This document shows, one piece after another, positions 8,738 to 17,429 of a DNA stretch of 58,590 bases. Position 1 is the stretch's first letter, and each line of letters begins with the position of its first letter. The notes beneath the pieces were generated by a model that saw nothing but the letters and a program-made list of their open reading frames with translations, did not search any database and was not told the origin of the DNA. Source of the stretch: Bacillota bacterium. GTDB taxonomy: Bacteria; Bacillota; Clostridia; Christensenellales; CAG-138. Made by a program: the position numbers and the translations under genes. Where the stretch lies: assembly GCA_023409435.1 (NCBI GenBank), contig JAEYHP010000164.1, forward strand, positions 1-58,590, given 5' to 3'.

Positions 8738-9718
8738 ATGAATATTTTACGACGAATAAAAATCCCCCAATTGATTTTAGCGGTTGTAGCAATAGGCTTT
8801 CTGATTGCGGCGCCAAGCTTTACATCCGGGTATATGCTGCGCGTTCTGAATATCGCAATGATCACGTACCTGTGCGTGCTGAGCGTATACGTATTGCTCG
8901 GGCTCTGCGGGCAGAACTCTTTTGCGCAGGCCGGGCTTTGGGGCGTAGGCGCTTATGTGACGGCGAACATGGTATTAAAGATGGGCATGTCGTCCACCGC
9001 CGCGTTTTTCATCAGCGTGATTGGCACCGGATTGTTTGCGTTTATTCTCGGCTTTGCGTTCTTCAGGCTGCGGCAGTATTATTTCACGTTCGCTTCCATC
9101 GGCCTCATGACCATATTCAACGGCTTTTTTATGAACTGGACGGAAGTGACCGGCGGCGCTTTGGGCATCACGGACATTCCCGGCTTCTCCATAGGCGGCT
9201 GGCGGATTGTTACGGAAGAGGGGAATTTCTTCCTAATATTATTTGTCTGCGTTATTGCGAGCCTCATCATGAAGGCGCTGTTCCGTTCTTCTCTGGGGCG
9301 TTCCTTCATGGCGATCCGCGACAATGAGATCGCAGCCAACTGCCTGGGCGTCAACAGCCTTTTGACTAAGAGCATTGCCTGGGGAATATCCGGCGCACTT
9401 TGCGGCGCCGCGGGCGCGCTGTATGCGTTCCTTTCCGGCTATTTGAGCTATCAGACGTTTACGTATCAGCAGTCCACCATGTACCTCATTATGATTATGC
9501 TGGGCGGCACCATGTCGCCCACCGGCGCGATCATCGGAACATTGATCATCTCCCTGCTGCAGGAATGGGTGCGTCCGCTGCAAAACTACATGCAGTTTAT
9601 CTACGGCGCGGGCATTATGGTGCTGATGATTGTCCAGCCGGAAGGAATCGTCGGAGGAGGTAAGGAGCTATATGACAGATACATCAAAAAACGCAAAATC
9701 CGTTCTCAGGCTCACTGA
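8738..9718 (+). CDS. livM: Liv-type ABC transporter permease, LivM
   Basis: 326 residues, about eight to ten membrane segments, with LivM features: LCGQNSFAQAGLWGVGAYVTA, RSSLGRSFMAIRDNEIAANCLG (the cytoplasmic coupling region) and GGTMSPTGAIIGTLIISLLQE. Its last 47 bp overlap livG, so the two are tightly co-translated. Confidence 0.93.
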   Translation: MNILRRIKIPQLILAVVAIGFLIAAPSFTSGYMLRVLNIAMITYLCVLSVYVLLGLCGQNSFAQAGLWGVGAYVTANMVLKMGMSSTAAFFISVIGTGLFAFILGFAFFRLRQYYFTFASIGLMTIFNGFFMNWTEVTGGALGITDIPGFSIGGWRIVTEEGNFFLILFVCVIASLIMKALFRSSLGRSFMAIRDNEIAANCLGVNSLLTKSIAWGISGALCGAAGALYAFLSGYLSYQTFTYQQSTMYLIMIMLGGTMSPTGAIIGTLIISLLQEWVRPLQNYMQFIYGAGIMVLMIVQPEGIVGGGKELYDRYIKKRKIRSQAH

Positions 9719-10442
9719 TGTATGCAAGCGCTTCGGCGGCGTCATAGCTGCCGACGATATTACATTCGAGCTGTTTGGAGGGGAAATATTCGGCTTGATC
9801 GGCCCGAACGGCTCCGGCAAGACGACGCTCCTCAACCTGGTAACGGGAATCTATTCCACCGATAAAGGGTCCATCGTGCTCGAGGGCAGGGACATCACAA
9901 AGGCCTCCAGCCATACCCGGGCCAAGCTTGGCATCGTCCGCTCTTTTCAGCATCCGCGCCTGCTGGACCGGTGTGATATCCGTACCAATATTATGCTGGG
10001 CATAGACCTTGGGTCCAAGCGCAAAATCCAGGCGGGCGAAAAAACGGAGGATCGGATACAGGTCCTGCTTGCTGCCGCAGGTCTTGACAAGGTGAATCTT
10101 TCGGATTCCACCGATAAGCTGTCCTATGGCCAGCAGAAAATGCTCGAAATTGTGCGCGCGCTGCTAAGCGAGCCCAAAGTGCTTCTGCTGGACGAACCGG
10201 CGGCAGGCCTCAACCACAAGGAGATGGAGTATATCGTGGCGTTGGTGCGCATCGCAATAGAGCGCGGGATCGCGGTACTGCTTATTGAGCATGCCATGGA
10301 TCTGGTGATGAATATTTGCGACCGTTTGACTGTGCTCAATTTCGGCCATCAGATCGCCATGGGAACGCCCGCGGAGATCCAGGAAAACCAGGCGGTGATC
10401 GAGGCATATTTGGGAGGTAACGCAAATGCTCAGAATAACTGA
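9672..10442 (+). CDS. livG: Liv-type ABC transporter ATPase, LivG
   Basis: 256 residues from ATG 9672, selected because GGAGG and AAGGAG sites precede it inside the livM tail. Walker A GPNGSGKTT, a LivG-type LSYGQQKMLEIVRAL signature (SYGQ replaces SGGQ, normal for this branch), Walker B VLLLDEPAAGL and H-loop LIEHAMDLV are all present. Energises the transporter with LivF. Overlaps livF by 17 bp. Confidence 0.95.
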   Translation: MTDTSKNAKSVLRLTDVCKRFGGVIAADDITFELFGGEIFGLIGPNGSGKTTLLNLVTGIYSTDKGSIVLEGRDITKASSHTRAKLGIVRSFQHPRLLDRCDIRTNIMLGIDLGSKRKIQAGEKTEDRIQVLLAAAGLDKVNLSDSTDKLSYGQQKMLEIVRALLSEPKVLLLDEPAAGLNHKEMEYIVALVRIAIERGIAVLLIEHAMDLVMNICDRLTVLNFGHQIAMGTPAEIQENQAVIEAYLGGNANAQNN

Positions 10443-11166
10443 TCTGACCGCTTATTACGGCAGCATTGAGGCGCTCCACCATCTGAGCATGGAAATAGGA
10501 GAAAAAGAAATTGTCGCGCTCATCGGCAGCAACGGCGCGGGCAAGACCACCATGCTCAATTCCATATCCGGCCATGTCACTACGACCGGGGAAATCAGCT
10601 TCGAGGGTGTGGACATCAGCAAAAAGAAGCCGCATATCATTTCCCAGATGGGCCTTTTGCAGGTTCCGGAGGGACGGCATGTGTTCCCGGGGCTGACTGT
10701 GGAACAAAACCTGCTGGTGGGCACCGTCATCTGGCGCGGCATCAAGCTGACAAAAGGGCATCACGAGGAAGCCCTGGAGAATATCTACACAACCTTCCCA
10801 CGTTTGCGGGAAAGAAGAAAACAGCTGGCCTGGAGCCTGAGCGGCGGCGAACAGCAGATGCTGGTGATTGGCCGCGCGCTGATGGGGCGGCCCAAGCTTT
10901 TGATGATGGATGAACCGTCCATGGGTCTGGCCCCCAAGATTATCGCGGAAGTCTTTGAGAAAATCGTCGAGATCAATAAGAAGGGTACGCCGGTATTGCT
11001 GGTGGAGCAAAACGCCTCGCTGGCGCTTCAGGTATCCAACCGCGCCTATATCATTGAGCGCGGCAATATTACGCTGACAGGCGAATCAAAGGACCTTCTG
11101 GAAGATCCGCGCGTACGCGAAGCATATTTGGGAAAAGCAAAAAACAAGAAAACAGGAGAAGACTAG
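10426..11166 (+). CDS. livF: Liv-type ABC transporter ATPase, LivF
   Basis: 246 residues. Walker A GSNGAGKTT, signature LSGGEQQMLVIGRAL, Walker B LLMMDEPSMGLAP (the LivF-typical SMGLAP) and H-loop replaced by LLVEQNASLAL as is usual in LivF. Preceded by GGAGGT within livG. One base separates its stop from the next gene, so the isomerase belongs to the same operon. Confidence 0.95.
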   Translation: MLRITDLTAYYGSIEALHHLSMEIGEKEIVALIGSNGAGKTTMLNSISGHVTTTGEISFEGVDISKKKPHIISQMGLLQVPEGRHVFPGLTVEQNLLVGTVIWRGIKLTKGHHEEALENIYTTFPRLRERRKQLAWSLSGGEQQMLVIGRALMGRPKLLMMDEPSMGLAPKIIAEVFEKIVEINKKGTPVLLVEQNASLALQVSNRAYIIERGNITLTGESKDLLEDPRVREAYLGKAKNKKTGED

Positions 11167-11167
11167 C

Positions 11168-11626
11168 ATGGTAATCACTATCGGTTCCGATCACGCAGGA
11201 TATGAACTTAAAGTCAAAATGATCCCGTACCTTGAGAGCTTAGGCCATCAGGTAATCGATAACGGCTCCCACTCCGTAAGTATTCCGGTATTTTTCCCTG
11301 AGGTTGCAAAAAAGGTATGCGCGCCCATACTCAGCGGCCAGGCGGAACGGGGCATTATGTTCTGCGGCACCGGCGTGGGCGCGAGCATCGCCTGCAATAA
11401 AATTCCGGGTATCCGCTCCTCCATCATCCACGACGTCCATTGCGCGCATCAGGCGGTGGAGCACGACCATGTCCAGGTGATGTGCCTCGGCGAAAAGATT
11501 GTAGGGGAATGGCTGGTCAAAGACTTGATCAAGGCGTTCCTTGGAGCTACCGGTGATACGGATGAGCGCACCTGGGAAGTCATCCGCATGCTCAACGAGA
11601 TGGATGGAAGCCTTCCGCAGGGCTGA
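11168..11626 (+). CDS. RpiB/LacA/LacB-family sugar-phosphate isomerase
   Basis: 152 residues. N-terminal GSDHAGYELK and the active-site Cys segment FCGTGVGASIACNKIPGIR are diagnostic of the RpiB/LacAB family, which interconverts aldose and ketose phosphates (ribose-5-P/ribulose-5-P, galactose-6-P/tagatose-6-P, tetrulose phosphates). The usual HNDAN segment reads EHDHVQVMCLG here, so the protein belongs to a divergent branch and is not called as housekeeping RpiB. It starts 2 bp after livF. Its presence in a Liv-type operon suggests the transported compound feeds a phosphorylated sugar or sugar acid (inference). Confidence 0.85.
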   Translation: MVITIGSDHAGYELKVKMIPYLESLGHQVIDNGSHSVSIPVFFPEVAKKVCAPILSGQAERGIMFCGTGVGASIACNKIPGIRSSIIHDVHCAHQAVEHDHVQVMCLGEKIVGEWLVKDLIKAFLGATGDTDERTWEVIRMLNEMDGSLPQG

Positions 11627-11678
11627 CCTCCGGCAACGCGCTCGGCGCGCATGCCCGGGCAATATAGGAGAAAATGAT

Positions 11679-12431
11679 ATGATATTTGACGCAGATACAC
11701 ATTTATCCCCCTACAGGAACTTTGAACTGAGCATCGATGCCGCGGAATGGTCGGATATTATCGACCGGGCAGGAATAGACCGTGCGCTTGCCTGGCTGCT
11801 GCCTCAGGAAGTGAAGGATGTCTCACAAAGCAACCGGTATCTTTACGAAAACGCCAAGCGTTACCCCAAAATGGTGCCCTTCGGCTGGGCGAATATCGGG
11901 GAAGGAAAAGAGAAGGCCCTCCGGGACGCAATTATATGCCTGGAGGAATACGGATTTTCCGGGGTGAAGTTGAACGGCGCGCAGAACTCCTACTTTATTG
12001 ACAGCATAGAGGCAATGGAGGTCTGCGAAGCCATCGCAAAGCGCGGGGGTATCATCGCGTTCCATATCGGCGCCGATGCGCCCGACTTTACCAGCCCCTG
12101 GCGCGCGGCGGCATCCGCGAAAGCCTTCCCGGAAACGCCCATACTGATGATCCATATGGGCGGCGCACAAGAGCCGGACGTAAGCGAAGCCGTCATAGAG
12201 GCCGCGCGGCAGCATTCGAATATGATGCTGGTGGGGAGCGCCATTGGCGTTGACAAGGTAAAGAACGCCATCGACGCGTTAGGCGCTTCCCGCGTCATGT
12301 TCGGTTCCGACACGCCCTTTTTTGACGCCGTGGAGCATCTTGGCAACTATCACGCCATGCTCAAAGCCTATAGTGAGGAAGATGCCAAGCTTGTGCTGGG
12401 CGGGAACGCGCAGCGGATATTCGGCGTATAG
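11679..12431 (+). CDS. Amidohydrolase-family (amidohydrolase 2) TIM-barrel hydrolase
   Basis: 250 residues from ATG 11679 (TAGGAG site). It looks like the PF04909 group: N-terminal DADTHLSP in place of the usual HxH metal pair, GVKLNGAQ, IAFHIGADAP (metal His), ILMIHMGGAQEP (His) and a late MFGSDTPFFD (catalytic Asp). Members hydrolyse lactones, decarboxylate aromatic acids or split C-C bonds. The first metal motif is D-x-D-x-H rather than H-x-H, a variant worth noting. It ends the liv operon. Substrate unknown; a lactone of a sugar acid would fit the neighbouring isomerase. Confidence 0.82.
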   Translation: MIFDADTHLSPYRNFELSIDAAEWSDIIDRAGIDRALAWLLPQEVKDVSQSNRYLYENAKRYPKMVPFGWANIGEGKEKALRDAIICLEEYGFSGVKLNGAQNSYFIDSIEAMEVCEAIAKRGGIIAFHIGADAPDFTSPWRAAASAKAFPETPILMIHMGGAQEPDVSEAVIEAARQHSNMMLVGSAIGVDKVKNAIDALGASRVMFGSDTPFFDAVEHLGNYHAMLKAYSEEDAKLVLGGNAQRIFGV

Positions 12432-12459
12432 CTGCAAAAAAAACAGTAAATTCAACAAG

Positions 12460-12482
12460 AACCCCCGGAGGCTCCGGGGGTT
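12460..12482 (+). terminator. Hairpin after the liv operon
   Basis: AACCCCCGG pairs with CCGGGGGTT around an AGGCT loop, 29 bp past the amidohydrolase stop. T run is weak, but position and stem strength support termination or mRNA protection. The same stem sequence recurs at 29092-29114. Confidence 0.65.
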
Positions 12483-12550
12483 CGCGGCATTTTGGAGGGA
12501 CGGGCGGACAATTGATTGCGCCTTTTCTCTCCATAATCTCCATATTTGGA

Positions 12551-12579
12551 TTAACGTGGGGGTCAAATTGATATATAAT
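12551..12579 (+). promoter_or_regulatory. Promoter of the MFS/SH3 cassette
   Basis: TTAACG, 17-bp spacer, consensus TATAAT (12574-12579), 34 bp before the MFS start codon. The -35 box matches 4 of 6 positions. Confidence 0.45.
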
Positions 12580-12612
12580 GAAATCTAAGTTTAAGTTAGG
12601 CAGGCTTATGGA

Positions 12613-13734
12613 ATGAATATGTTGCCGTCATCGGAAATGCAGAATTGCCCTATTGGAGATAGCACGATACAAAGTCACCCGTCAATTGCCTCATTTCGGC
12701 GGAGCGTTGTATCCATATATGCCCTTGCGCATTTTCTTATCGATTTTTGCTCTGCGGCATTGGTATTTGGCTCCCTCCATGTATCGGATGACTGGAAGCT
12801 GATCCTTTTATTATACAATTTCTGTGCTTTCGCATTGCAGATGCCGATTGGCCTGATTGCCGATCGGTTCAGGCAAAGCTCGCTGTTTGTTATGCTATCC
12901 TGCGTGCCGCTGATTGCCGCCTGCATACTGGGCGGCGTGCTGGGAGCGCGCGCCGCGCTTGTTACAGCCATACTTGCGGGCATAGGCAACGGCCTCTTTC
13001 ATATCGGCGGAGGCATTGAAGTGCTCAATGTCAGCCGGGACTCAGTGGGCCCTTTGGGAGTATTCGTGGCGCCCGGCGCATTGGGCGTTTTTCTTGGAAC
13101 GCTGACGGGCAAGCAGTTTGGCCTCTCTATCCCGGTCGTCCTCCTGCTGTTTGCCGCATTGGCCGCCGTGCTGATTATGCCGCGGCTGGTTTCAAAAACG
13201 CCTGTTTCACTGACTCGAACGGAATTTTCTCTGGCGGCCCTGAAACATATTCCGGCACTTACCTGCCTGGGGGTTCTGTTTCTTGTAGTTTGCCTGCGCT
13301 CTTATATGGGCATGGCCCTTCCTTTTCCGTGGAAAGGGGAGGGGGCATATCAGGTGGTACTTGTCTGCGCATTGGCACTGGGAAAGGCCGCGGGAGGCAT
13401 ATTGGCGGACCGCCTCGGCCTAGTACGCGTTTCGGTGGGTTCGCTGCTTCTTGCGGCAGCGTTGCTTTTGTTCCCGGCTTCCCCCTTCGCCGGTATCGCC
13501 GCCGTATTTTTAATCAATACGACGATGCCGGTTACGCTTTGGGCGCTCTCTAGGATTTTCCCCGGCGCCAAGGGCTTTTCCTTTGGCGTATTGACGTTTG
13601 CGCTGTTTCTCGGTTTTGTGGCGGTGTTTTTAGGTCTGGAATTTCCTGGGGCATACGTGGGAGTCTCGCTTGTGACCGTCGCATCCGCGGCGCTTCTGTT
13701 CCTTGGCCTTCGGAGGGCGCCCTATGGCGGGTGA
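12613..13734 (+). CDS. MFS-like transporter
   Basis: 373 residues with a polar N-terminus of about 30 residues and then ten to twelve membrane helices. Loop motifs GLIADRFRQ and GGILADRLG (about residues 80 and 260) match the MFS motif-A pattern in both halves. The architecture resembles small drug/fosmidomycin-type carriers, but no substrate can be given. The start has no strong ribosome site, so an internal start is possible. Its 3' end overlaps the next gene by 11 bp. Confidence 0.75.
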   Translation: MNMLPSSEMQNCPIGDSTIQSHPSIASFRRSVVSIYALAHFLIDFCSAALVFGSLHVSDDWKLILLLYNFCAFALQMPIGLIADRFRQSSLFVMLSCVPLIAACILGGVLGARAALVTAILAGIGNGLFHIGGGIEVLNVSRDSVGPLGVFVAPGALGVFLGTLTGKQFGLSIPVVLLLFAALAAVLIMPRLVSKTPVSLTRTEFSLAALKHIPALTCLGVLFLVVCLRSYMGMALPFPWKGEGAYQVVLVCALALGKAAGGILADRLGLVRVSVGSLLLAAALLLFPASPFAGIAAVFLINTTMPVTLWALSRIFPGAKGFSFGVLTFALFLGFVAVFLGLEFPGAYVGVSLVTVASAALLFLGLRRAPYGG

Positions 13735-14077
13735 TCTTCTCATTTCCCTTACGATATCCCTTGGGATGACGCTTTTGCTGGAAGCCATTTTTGCGGCCAT
13801 AGCGGGCGTGCGTACAAAAAGCGATTATCTGCTGGTCTGCGCCGTTAACATAGTGACCAACCCGCCGGTCGTGCTGACGTATTGGTTTTTAAAAAACTTT
13901 ACTTCCCTTCCGGCCCTGCCTGTCAAAGTTGTCCTGGAGGCTGCGGCCGTCTTGGTGGAAGCATGGTACTACCGGCGTTACAGCCATTTCGGCCGCCCGC
14001 TTTTGTTTTCCCTGTTGGCCAACGCGTTTTCATTTGGCATTGGCGCGATACTGAATATTTTGCTTACGGGAGTGTGA
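13724..14077 (+). CDS. Small membrane protein of unknown function
   Basis: 117 residues from ATG 13724, which is preceded by GGAGG inside the MFS gene. Three to four predicted membrane segments: about 4-26, 34-55, 65-85 and 93-115. No catalytic motif recognised. The overlap with the MFS gene and the 3-bp gap to the following SH3 protein imply one transcript and probably one membrane assembly (inference). Confidence 0.75.
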   Translation: MAGDLLISLTISLGMTLLLEAIFAAIAGVRTKSDYLLVCAVNIVTNPPVVLTYWFLKNFTSLPALPVKVVLEAAAVLVEAWYYRRYSHFGRPLLFSLLANAFSFGIGAILNILLTGV

Positions 14078-14080
14078 ACT

Positions 14081-14923
14081 ATGAGAAACCGTATTTGGGT
14101 TGGATTGATTGTATTCCTTTGCATGGTTTTCCTCGCCTCAACCGCGCTTGCGGACGTGCTTTGGGAACCGAACGATAATTTCTACCGCGTAAAGCGCGAG
14201 GAATGCGAAATACTCGGACGTTCTTTTACGGCCAATGGGTATGATGGCAAGGTCGTTGTCTGGAAGGAGCCGGGCTCAAGCACACAGGCGGGCGAGGTTC
14301 CAAACGGCAGCGAGTTCTTTGTTTCCTTCACCTATACCGACTCAAAAGGGAACGTCTGGGGGGTCGTGCAATATACGTACGACCCACAAAGCGGCACGGT
14401 CACAAAAGACTACCGGGGAGACGGCGCAACCAACGGCTGGGTATTGATGACGGATTTGTCGCTCGTCTATGACTATATTTCGTTTGACGAAGAACATAAG
14501 GAAGAGTTCTCCCCCTTTGCCGGGGCTTATGATGAACTCCTCAATACAAAGGAGATCATATTCTGGAGCTATCCCGGCTCGGGCGAGGTTGTTTACGTGG
14601 AAGACCAGATCACGGAAGATTTCAGCTTTGACTATACCTATACGGATGCCGCCGGCCGCCAATGGGGCTACGTAAATTACTATCGCGGCGGCCCACGGGA
14701 TTTCTGGATTTGTATCGACGACCCGGCCAATCAGGATCTCCCGGCAAACACGCCGAGGCCGGTGGCTGCTCCACCGTCAAGCCCGTCATTGACGCCCAAC
14801 TCTCCTTTTCCGCTCGCCATTCTGATCGTGATACTCGTTGTTGCGTTGGTCGCGGCCACGATGATTTTGATCCGGATATTCTTTAAAAAGAACGGCGCCG
14901 GGGGAGAGCGCAAACAGCAATGA
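14081..14923 (+). CDS. Secreted, membrane-anchored protein with two SH3-like repeats
   Basis: 280 residues. Signal peptide about 1-24 (cleavage after TALA), then two homologous beta-rich repeats: about 53-105 containing FTYTDSKGNVWGVVQY, and about 155-200 containing YTYTDAAGRQWGYVNYY. A Pro/Ser-rich stalk (about 215-240), a single C-terminal membrane helix (about 243-267) and a short basic tail follow. The layout places two bacterial SH3-like domains outside the cell, likely contacting cell wall. No enzymatic residue is seen. Third gene of a cassette with the MFS carrier and small membrane protein; function unknown. Confidence 0.8.
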   Translation: MRNRIWVGLIVFLCMVFLASTALADVLWEPNDNFYRVKREECEILGRSFTANGYDGKVVVWKEPGSSTQAGEVPNGSEFFVSFTYTDSKGNVWGVVQYTYDPQSGTVTKDYRGDGATNGWVLMTDLSLVYDYISFDEEHKEEFSPFAGAYDELLNTKEIIFWSYPGSGEVVYVEDQITEDFSFDYTYTDAAGRQWGYVNYYRGGPRDFWICIDDPANQDLPANTPRPVAAPPSSPSLTPNSPFPLAILIVILVVALVAATMILIRIFFKKNGAGGERKQQ

Positions 14924-14935
14924 GACGCGTATCGT

Positions 14936-14979
14936 TCACTGCGGATACTTGCCGCTATGCTGTTAAGCCGCGGCAGTGA
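14936..14979 (+). terminator. Possible terminator after the SH3 protein
   Basis: TCACTGC (14936-14942) pairs with GCAGTGA (14973-14979), extendable by GG/CC inside. No T run directly after, so only tentative. Confidence 0.35.
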
Positions 14980-15011
14980 GATCGACTGGCTGATTTTTAT
15001 CTGTTATATTC

Positions 15012-15040
15012 TTCACATTTCACCCAACATGGTTTAGAAT
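15012..15040 (+). promoter_or_regulatory. Promoter of the dehydrogenase/isomerase pair
   Basis: TTCACA (15012-15017), 17-bp spacer, TAGAAT (15035-15040). A TGCAAACGTATCC stretch just downstream vaguely resembles a LacI-type half operator. Confidence 0.5.
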
Positions 15041-15141
15041 ATTCTTAATGCAAACGTATCCGGAAAACATGCCTGCCCCTTTATTCCATTGTGCTCACGC
15101 AAAATCCGGTCTTGATTCATTAAAATGATAGGAGTAACCGC

Positions 15142-16197
15142 ATGAAATCTATCGTATTTCAAAAGCCGGGCGTCTTTTCATATGAGGACAGGCCCATACC
15201 GGAACTCAAGAACGCAGACGATATTCGCATAAAAATACTGGGCGTGGGGATCTGCGGCACAGATCTGCACATATTGATGGACCCGCCGCTGCATCCCGCA
15301 AAGCCGGGCATCATATTCGGCCATGAATTCTGCGGGCAGGTGGACGAGATGGGCTCCGCTGTTACCGGCCTCAAGCCGGGCGACAAGGTCATCGTGGACC
15401 CGCATCCCCCCTGCGGTTATTGCAACAACTGCCGGTCCAACCGCCCCGAAATGTGCGAAAACCTGTTCCTGCACGGGGAAGGAATTGAGGGGCAGGCGGC
15501 CACGCGCGGCATATTCCGGGACGGCGGGCTTGCGAGCTATGCGGTCATTCCCGCGGGTTCCGCGTATAAAATCGCGCAGGACACCCCGTTCCACCGCATG
15601 GCGCTGGCCGAACCGCTTTCCTGCGTAGGGTATGGCATCGAAAAACTGAAGATCCAGGCGGGCGAGACCGTATGCATACTTGGCGCAGGGCCCATCGGCC
15701 AGCTCTTTACTGCGCTTGCCAGGGCAAACGGCGCCACCAAGGTCATCGTATCCGAGCCGCATCAATACCGCCGGAAAAAGGCGCTCAAGGTCGGCGCGAC
15801 GCGCGTCGTGGACCCCACCCGGGAAGACCTCCGGGCGGTCTGCCTGGAGGAGACCGACGGGCTGGGCGTTGACCACTGCGTGGAAGCGGTGGGCCAGTTC
15901 CTCATGGCGGCCATCAGCATGGTGCGTACGGGCGGCAAGGTGCTCATGTTTGGGCACGACGAGACGGCGGCCCCCAATATCAAGCTGGGCGAGATCGTCA
16001 AAAAGGAAGTTGAGATCCATGGCTGCTTCCTGGGCAAATACTATTATGAAAAAGCGGCGCGCATTATAGAGAGCAACCTGCTTCCGCTCGACGAAATCGC
16101 CACGCACAAGCTGCCGTTGAGCCAATACCAGCAGGGGCTTGATCTTTTGCGCGCGGGCGAGGCGCTCAAGGTCGTCATATATCCCGAGGAGTATTGA
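15142..16197 (+). CDS. Zinc-dependent medium-chain alcohol/polyol dehydrogenase
   Basis: 351 residues. Catalytic zinc ligands are visible in GICGTDLHIL and FGHEFCGQV. The structural zinc site appears as PCGYCNNCRSNRPEMC. The NAD(P) Rossmann motif is GAGPIGQLF, followed by VSEPHQYRRKKA, and an acidic residue at the cofactor-binding strand suggests NAD. The protein groups with sorbitol, threonine and sugar-alcohol dehydrogenases. It overlaps the downstream sugar-phosphate isomerase/epimerase region by a few bases, so the pair probably oxidises a polyol or sugar acid and isomerises the product (inference). AGGAG ribosome site. Confidence 0.92.
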   Translation: MKSIVFQKPGVFSYEDRPIPELKNADDIRIKILGVGICGTDLHILMDPPLHPAKPGIIFGHEFCGQVDEMGSAVTGLKPGDKVIVDPHPPCGYCNNCRSNRPEMCENLFLHGEGIEGQAATRGIFRDGGLASYAVIPAGSAYKIAQDTPFHRMALAEPLSCVGYGIEKLKIQAGETVCILGAGPIGQLFTALARANGATKVIVSEPHQYRRKKALKVGATRVVDPTREDLRAVCLEETDGLGVDHCVEAVGQFLMAAISMVRTGGKVLMFGHDETAAPNIKLGEIVKKEVEIHGCFLGKYYYEKAARIIESNLLPLDEIATHKLPLSQYQQGLDLLRAGEALKVVIYPEEY

Positions 16198-16214
16198 GGG
16201 TGAGGAAGCGCCAT

Positions 16215-17039
16215 ATGCTCAAATCGCTCCATCTGAACTCCATCAAGTACTTAAACCTCCGCACATCGTTCCGGCTGGCGCACGAGTGCGGCTTTACGGC
16301 GGTGGAAATTTCCGTGCCCAAGCTGCGCAATTTCTTAAATATAGGAAACACGCCCCAAGACGTCGCCGCCATGCTCAGGCAATACGGTCTCACGCCGGTA
16401 TGCGTAAACGATATATTCGGTGTGGAAAGCATGCGGGCGGAAGAACGTGCGCGCATATTTGCGGAAATGGAATATCTCGCGCCCATTACGCAGGCGATCG
16501 GCTGCAAAACGCTGCAGGTATGCCCGCTGACGGAGCTAAGCGAGCTTTCCTGGCCGGAGGCGCGGCGCATGACGGCAAAAAACATTCGCTCCCTTGCGGA
16601 AATGGCTGCTCCCTACGGTATTCGGATACAGCTCGAAACCATGGCGTGGGCACCCATCCATTCTCTTGCGCTGGGGCTGGAGGTGCTCGATGAAGTCGGC
16701 CTTCCTAACACGGGGATTTCCATAGACACTTGGCATTTCTACGCGGGCGGGGAGACCACGCCCGACGACGTTGCGAAAATGGATAAAAGCCTCATGTGCA
16801 ACATCCACTTCTGCGACGGCAGGCGCCCTTATGCAAACGAAGCGTGGGATGAGGAGGTACAGCGCGCCTATTATCCCGGCGAGGGCGATATTCCGCTGCG
16901 CGCCTACGCGGACGCTATTCGCGCCGCCGGCTACACAGGGCCATGGTCCATAGAGCTGATCAGCCGCAAACACTGGGAGGAAGACAGCCGCGAAGTGGCC
17001 CAAAGGCTCTACGAGGGGCTGAGCAGGTATTGCGAATAG
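16215..17039 (+). CDS. Sugar-phosphate isomerase/epimerase (xylose isomerase-like TIM barrel)
   Basis: 274 residues from ATG 16215, with GAGGAAG ribosome site; an in-frame TTG overlapping the dehydrogenase stop is less likely. PF01261-type barrel with metal-binding positions visible in IQLETMAW, SIDTWHFY, NIHFCDGR and SIELISRKHW. Family members epimerise or isomerise ketoses or dehydrate inosose. Co-transcribed with the dehydrogenase and followed by a strong terminator, so this is a two-gene operon. Confidence 0.88.
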   Translation: MLKSLHLNSIKYLNLRTSFRLAHECGFTAVEISVPKLRNFLNIGNTPQDVAAMLRQYGLTPVCVNDIFGVESMRAEERARIFAEMEYLAPITQAIGCKTLQVCPLTELSELSWPEARRMTAKNIRSLAEMAAPYGIRIQLETMAWAPIHSLALGLEVLDEVGLPNTGISIDTWHFYAGGETTPDDVAKMDKSLMCNIHFCDGRRPYANEAWDEEVQRAYYPGEGDIPLRAYADAIRAAGYTGPWSIELISRKHWEEDSREVAQRLYEGLSRYCE

Positions 17040-17148
17040 GATAACGTGTGCCTTCCAAAGCGGGGATTTGCTGCATCCGTCGCTGCAGCAAAATTCATCC
17101 CGAGCTGCGCGGACGCTTTTTGCAGCCATATTCTTTCGTAATTGTAAT

Positions 17149-17182
17149 ATGCCGTAAACCTCATGGGTTTATGGCATTTTTG
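17149..17182 (+). terminator. Rho-independent terminator
   Basis: 12-bp stem, 17149-17160 with 17066-style partner at 17166-17177 (one G-T pair), loop of five, followed by TTTTTG. About 110 bp after the isomerase stop and upstream of the peptide operon promoter. Confidence 0.85.
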
Positions 17183-17271
17183 TACATTTATACGGCATTT
17201 GCAAATGGTTTTTTCACCAGGCGGCATGCAGCCGTGAAAAACGTTCTTTGCATTTTTATTAGCTTTTTTAT

Positions 17272-17300
17272 TTGACTATCGTATCATACAAGGTTATTAT
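17272..17300 (+). promoter_or_regulatory. Promoter of the muropeptide operon
   Basis: TTGACT (17272-17277), exactly 17-bp spacer, TATTAT (17295-17300). Predicted start near 17307, about 120 nt ahead of the binding-protein gene. Confidence 0.7.
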
Positions 17301-17429
17301 ATATTAAAATTTATTATTCTTAACGGTATCCACGCCTATAAATTCTATCGGGCATTTGTGTATCATATGCGATATTTGGCGAATAACATCGCATAAAATA
17401 TATTGCTATAAATTAAGGAGGGGAACAAT

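Larger units (their letters stand above)
17040..17429 (+). other. Intergenic: terminator, promoter and leader before the muropeptide operon
   Basis: 390 bp with no credible gene. Contains the terminator at 17149-17182, the promoter at 17272-17300 and about 120 nt of AT-rich leader. No riboswitch fold was recognised in the leader. Confidence 0.75.

Noticed and set aside
17301..17429. Riboswitch in the leader of the muropeptide operon
   Set aside because: AT-rich leader without conserved helices of a known class.
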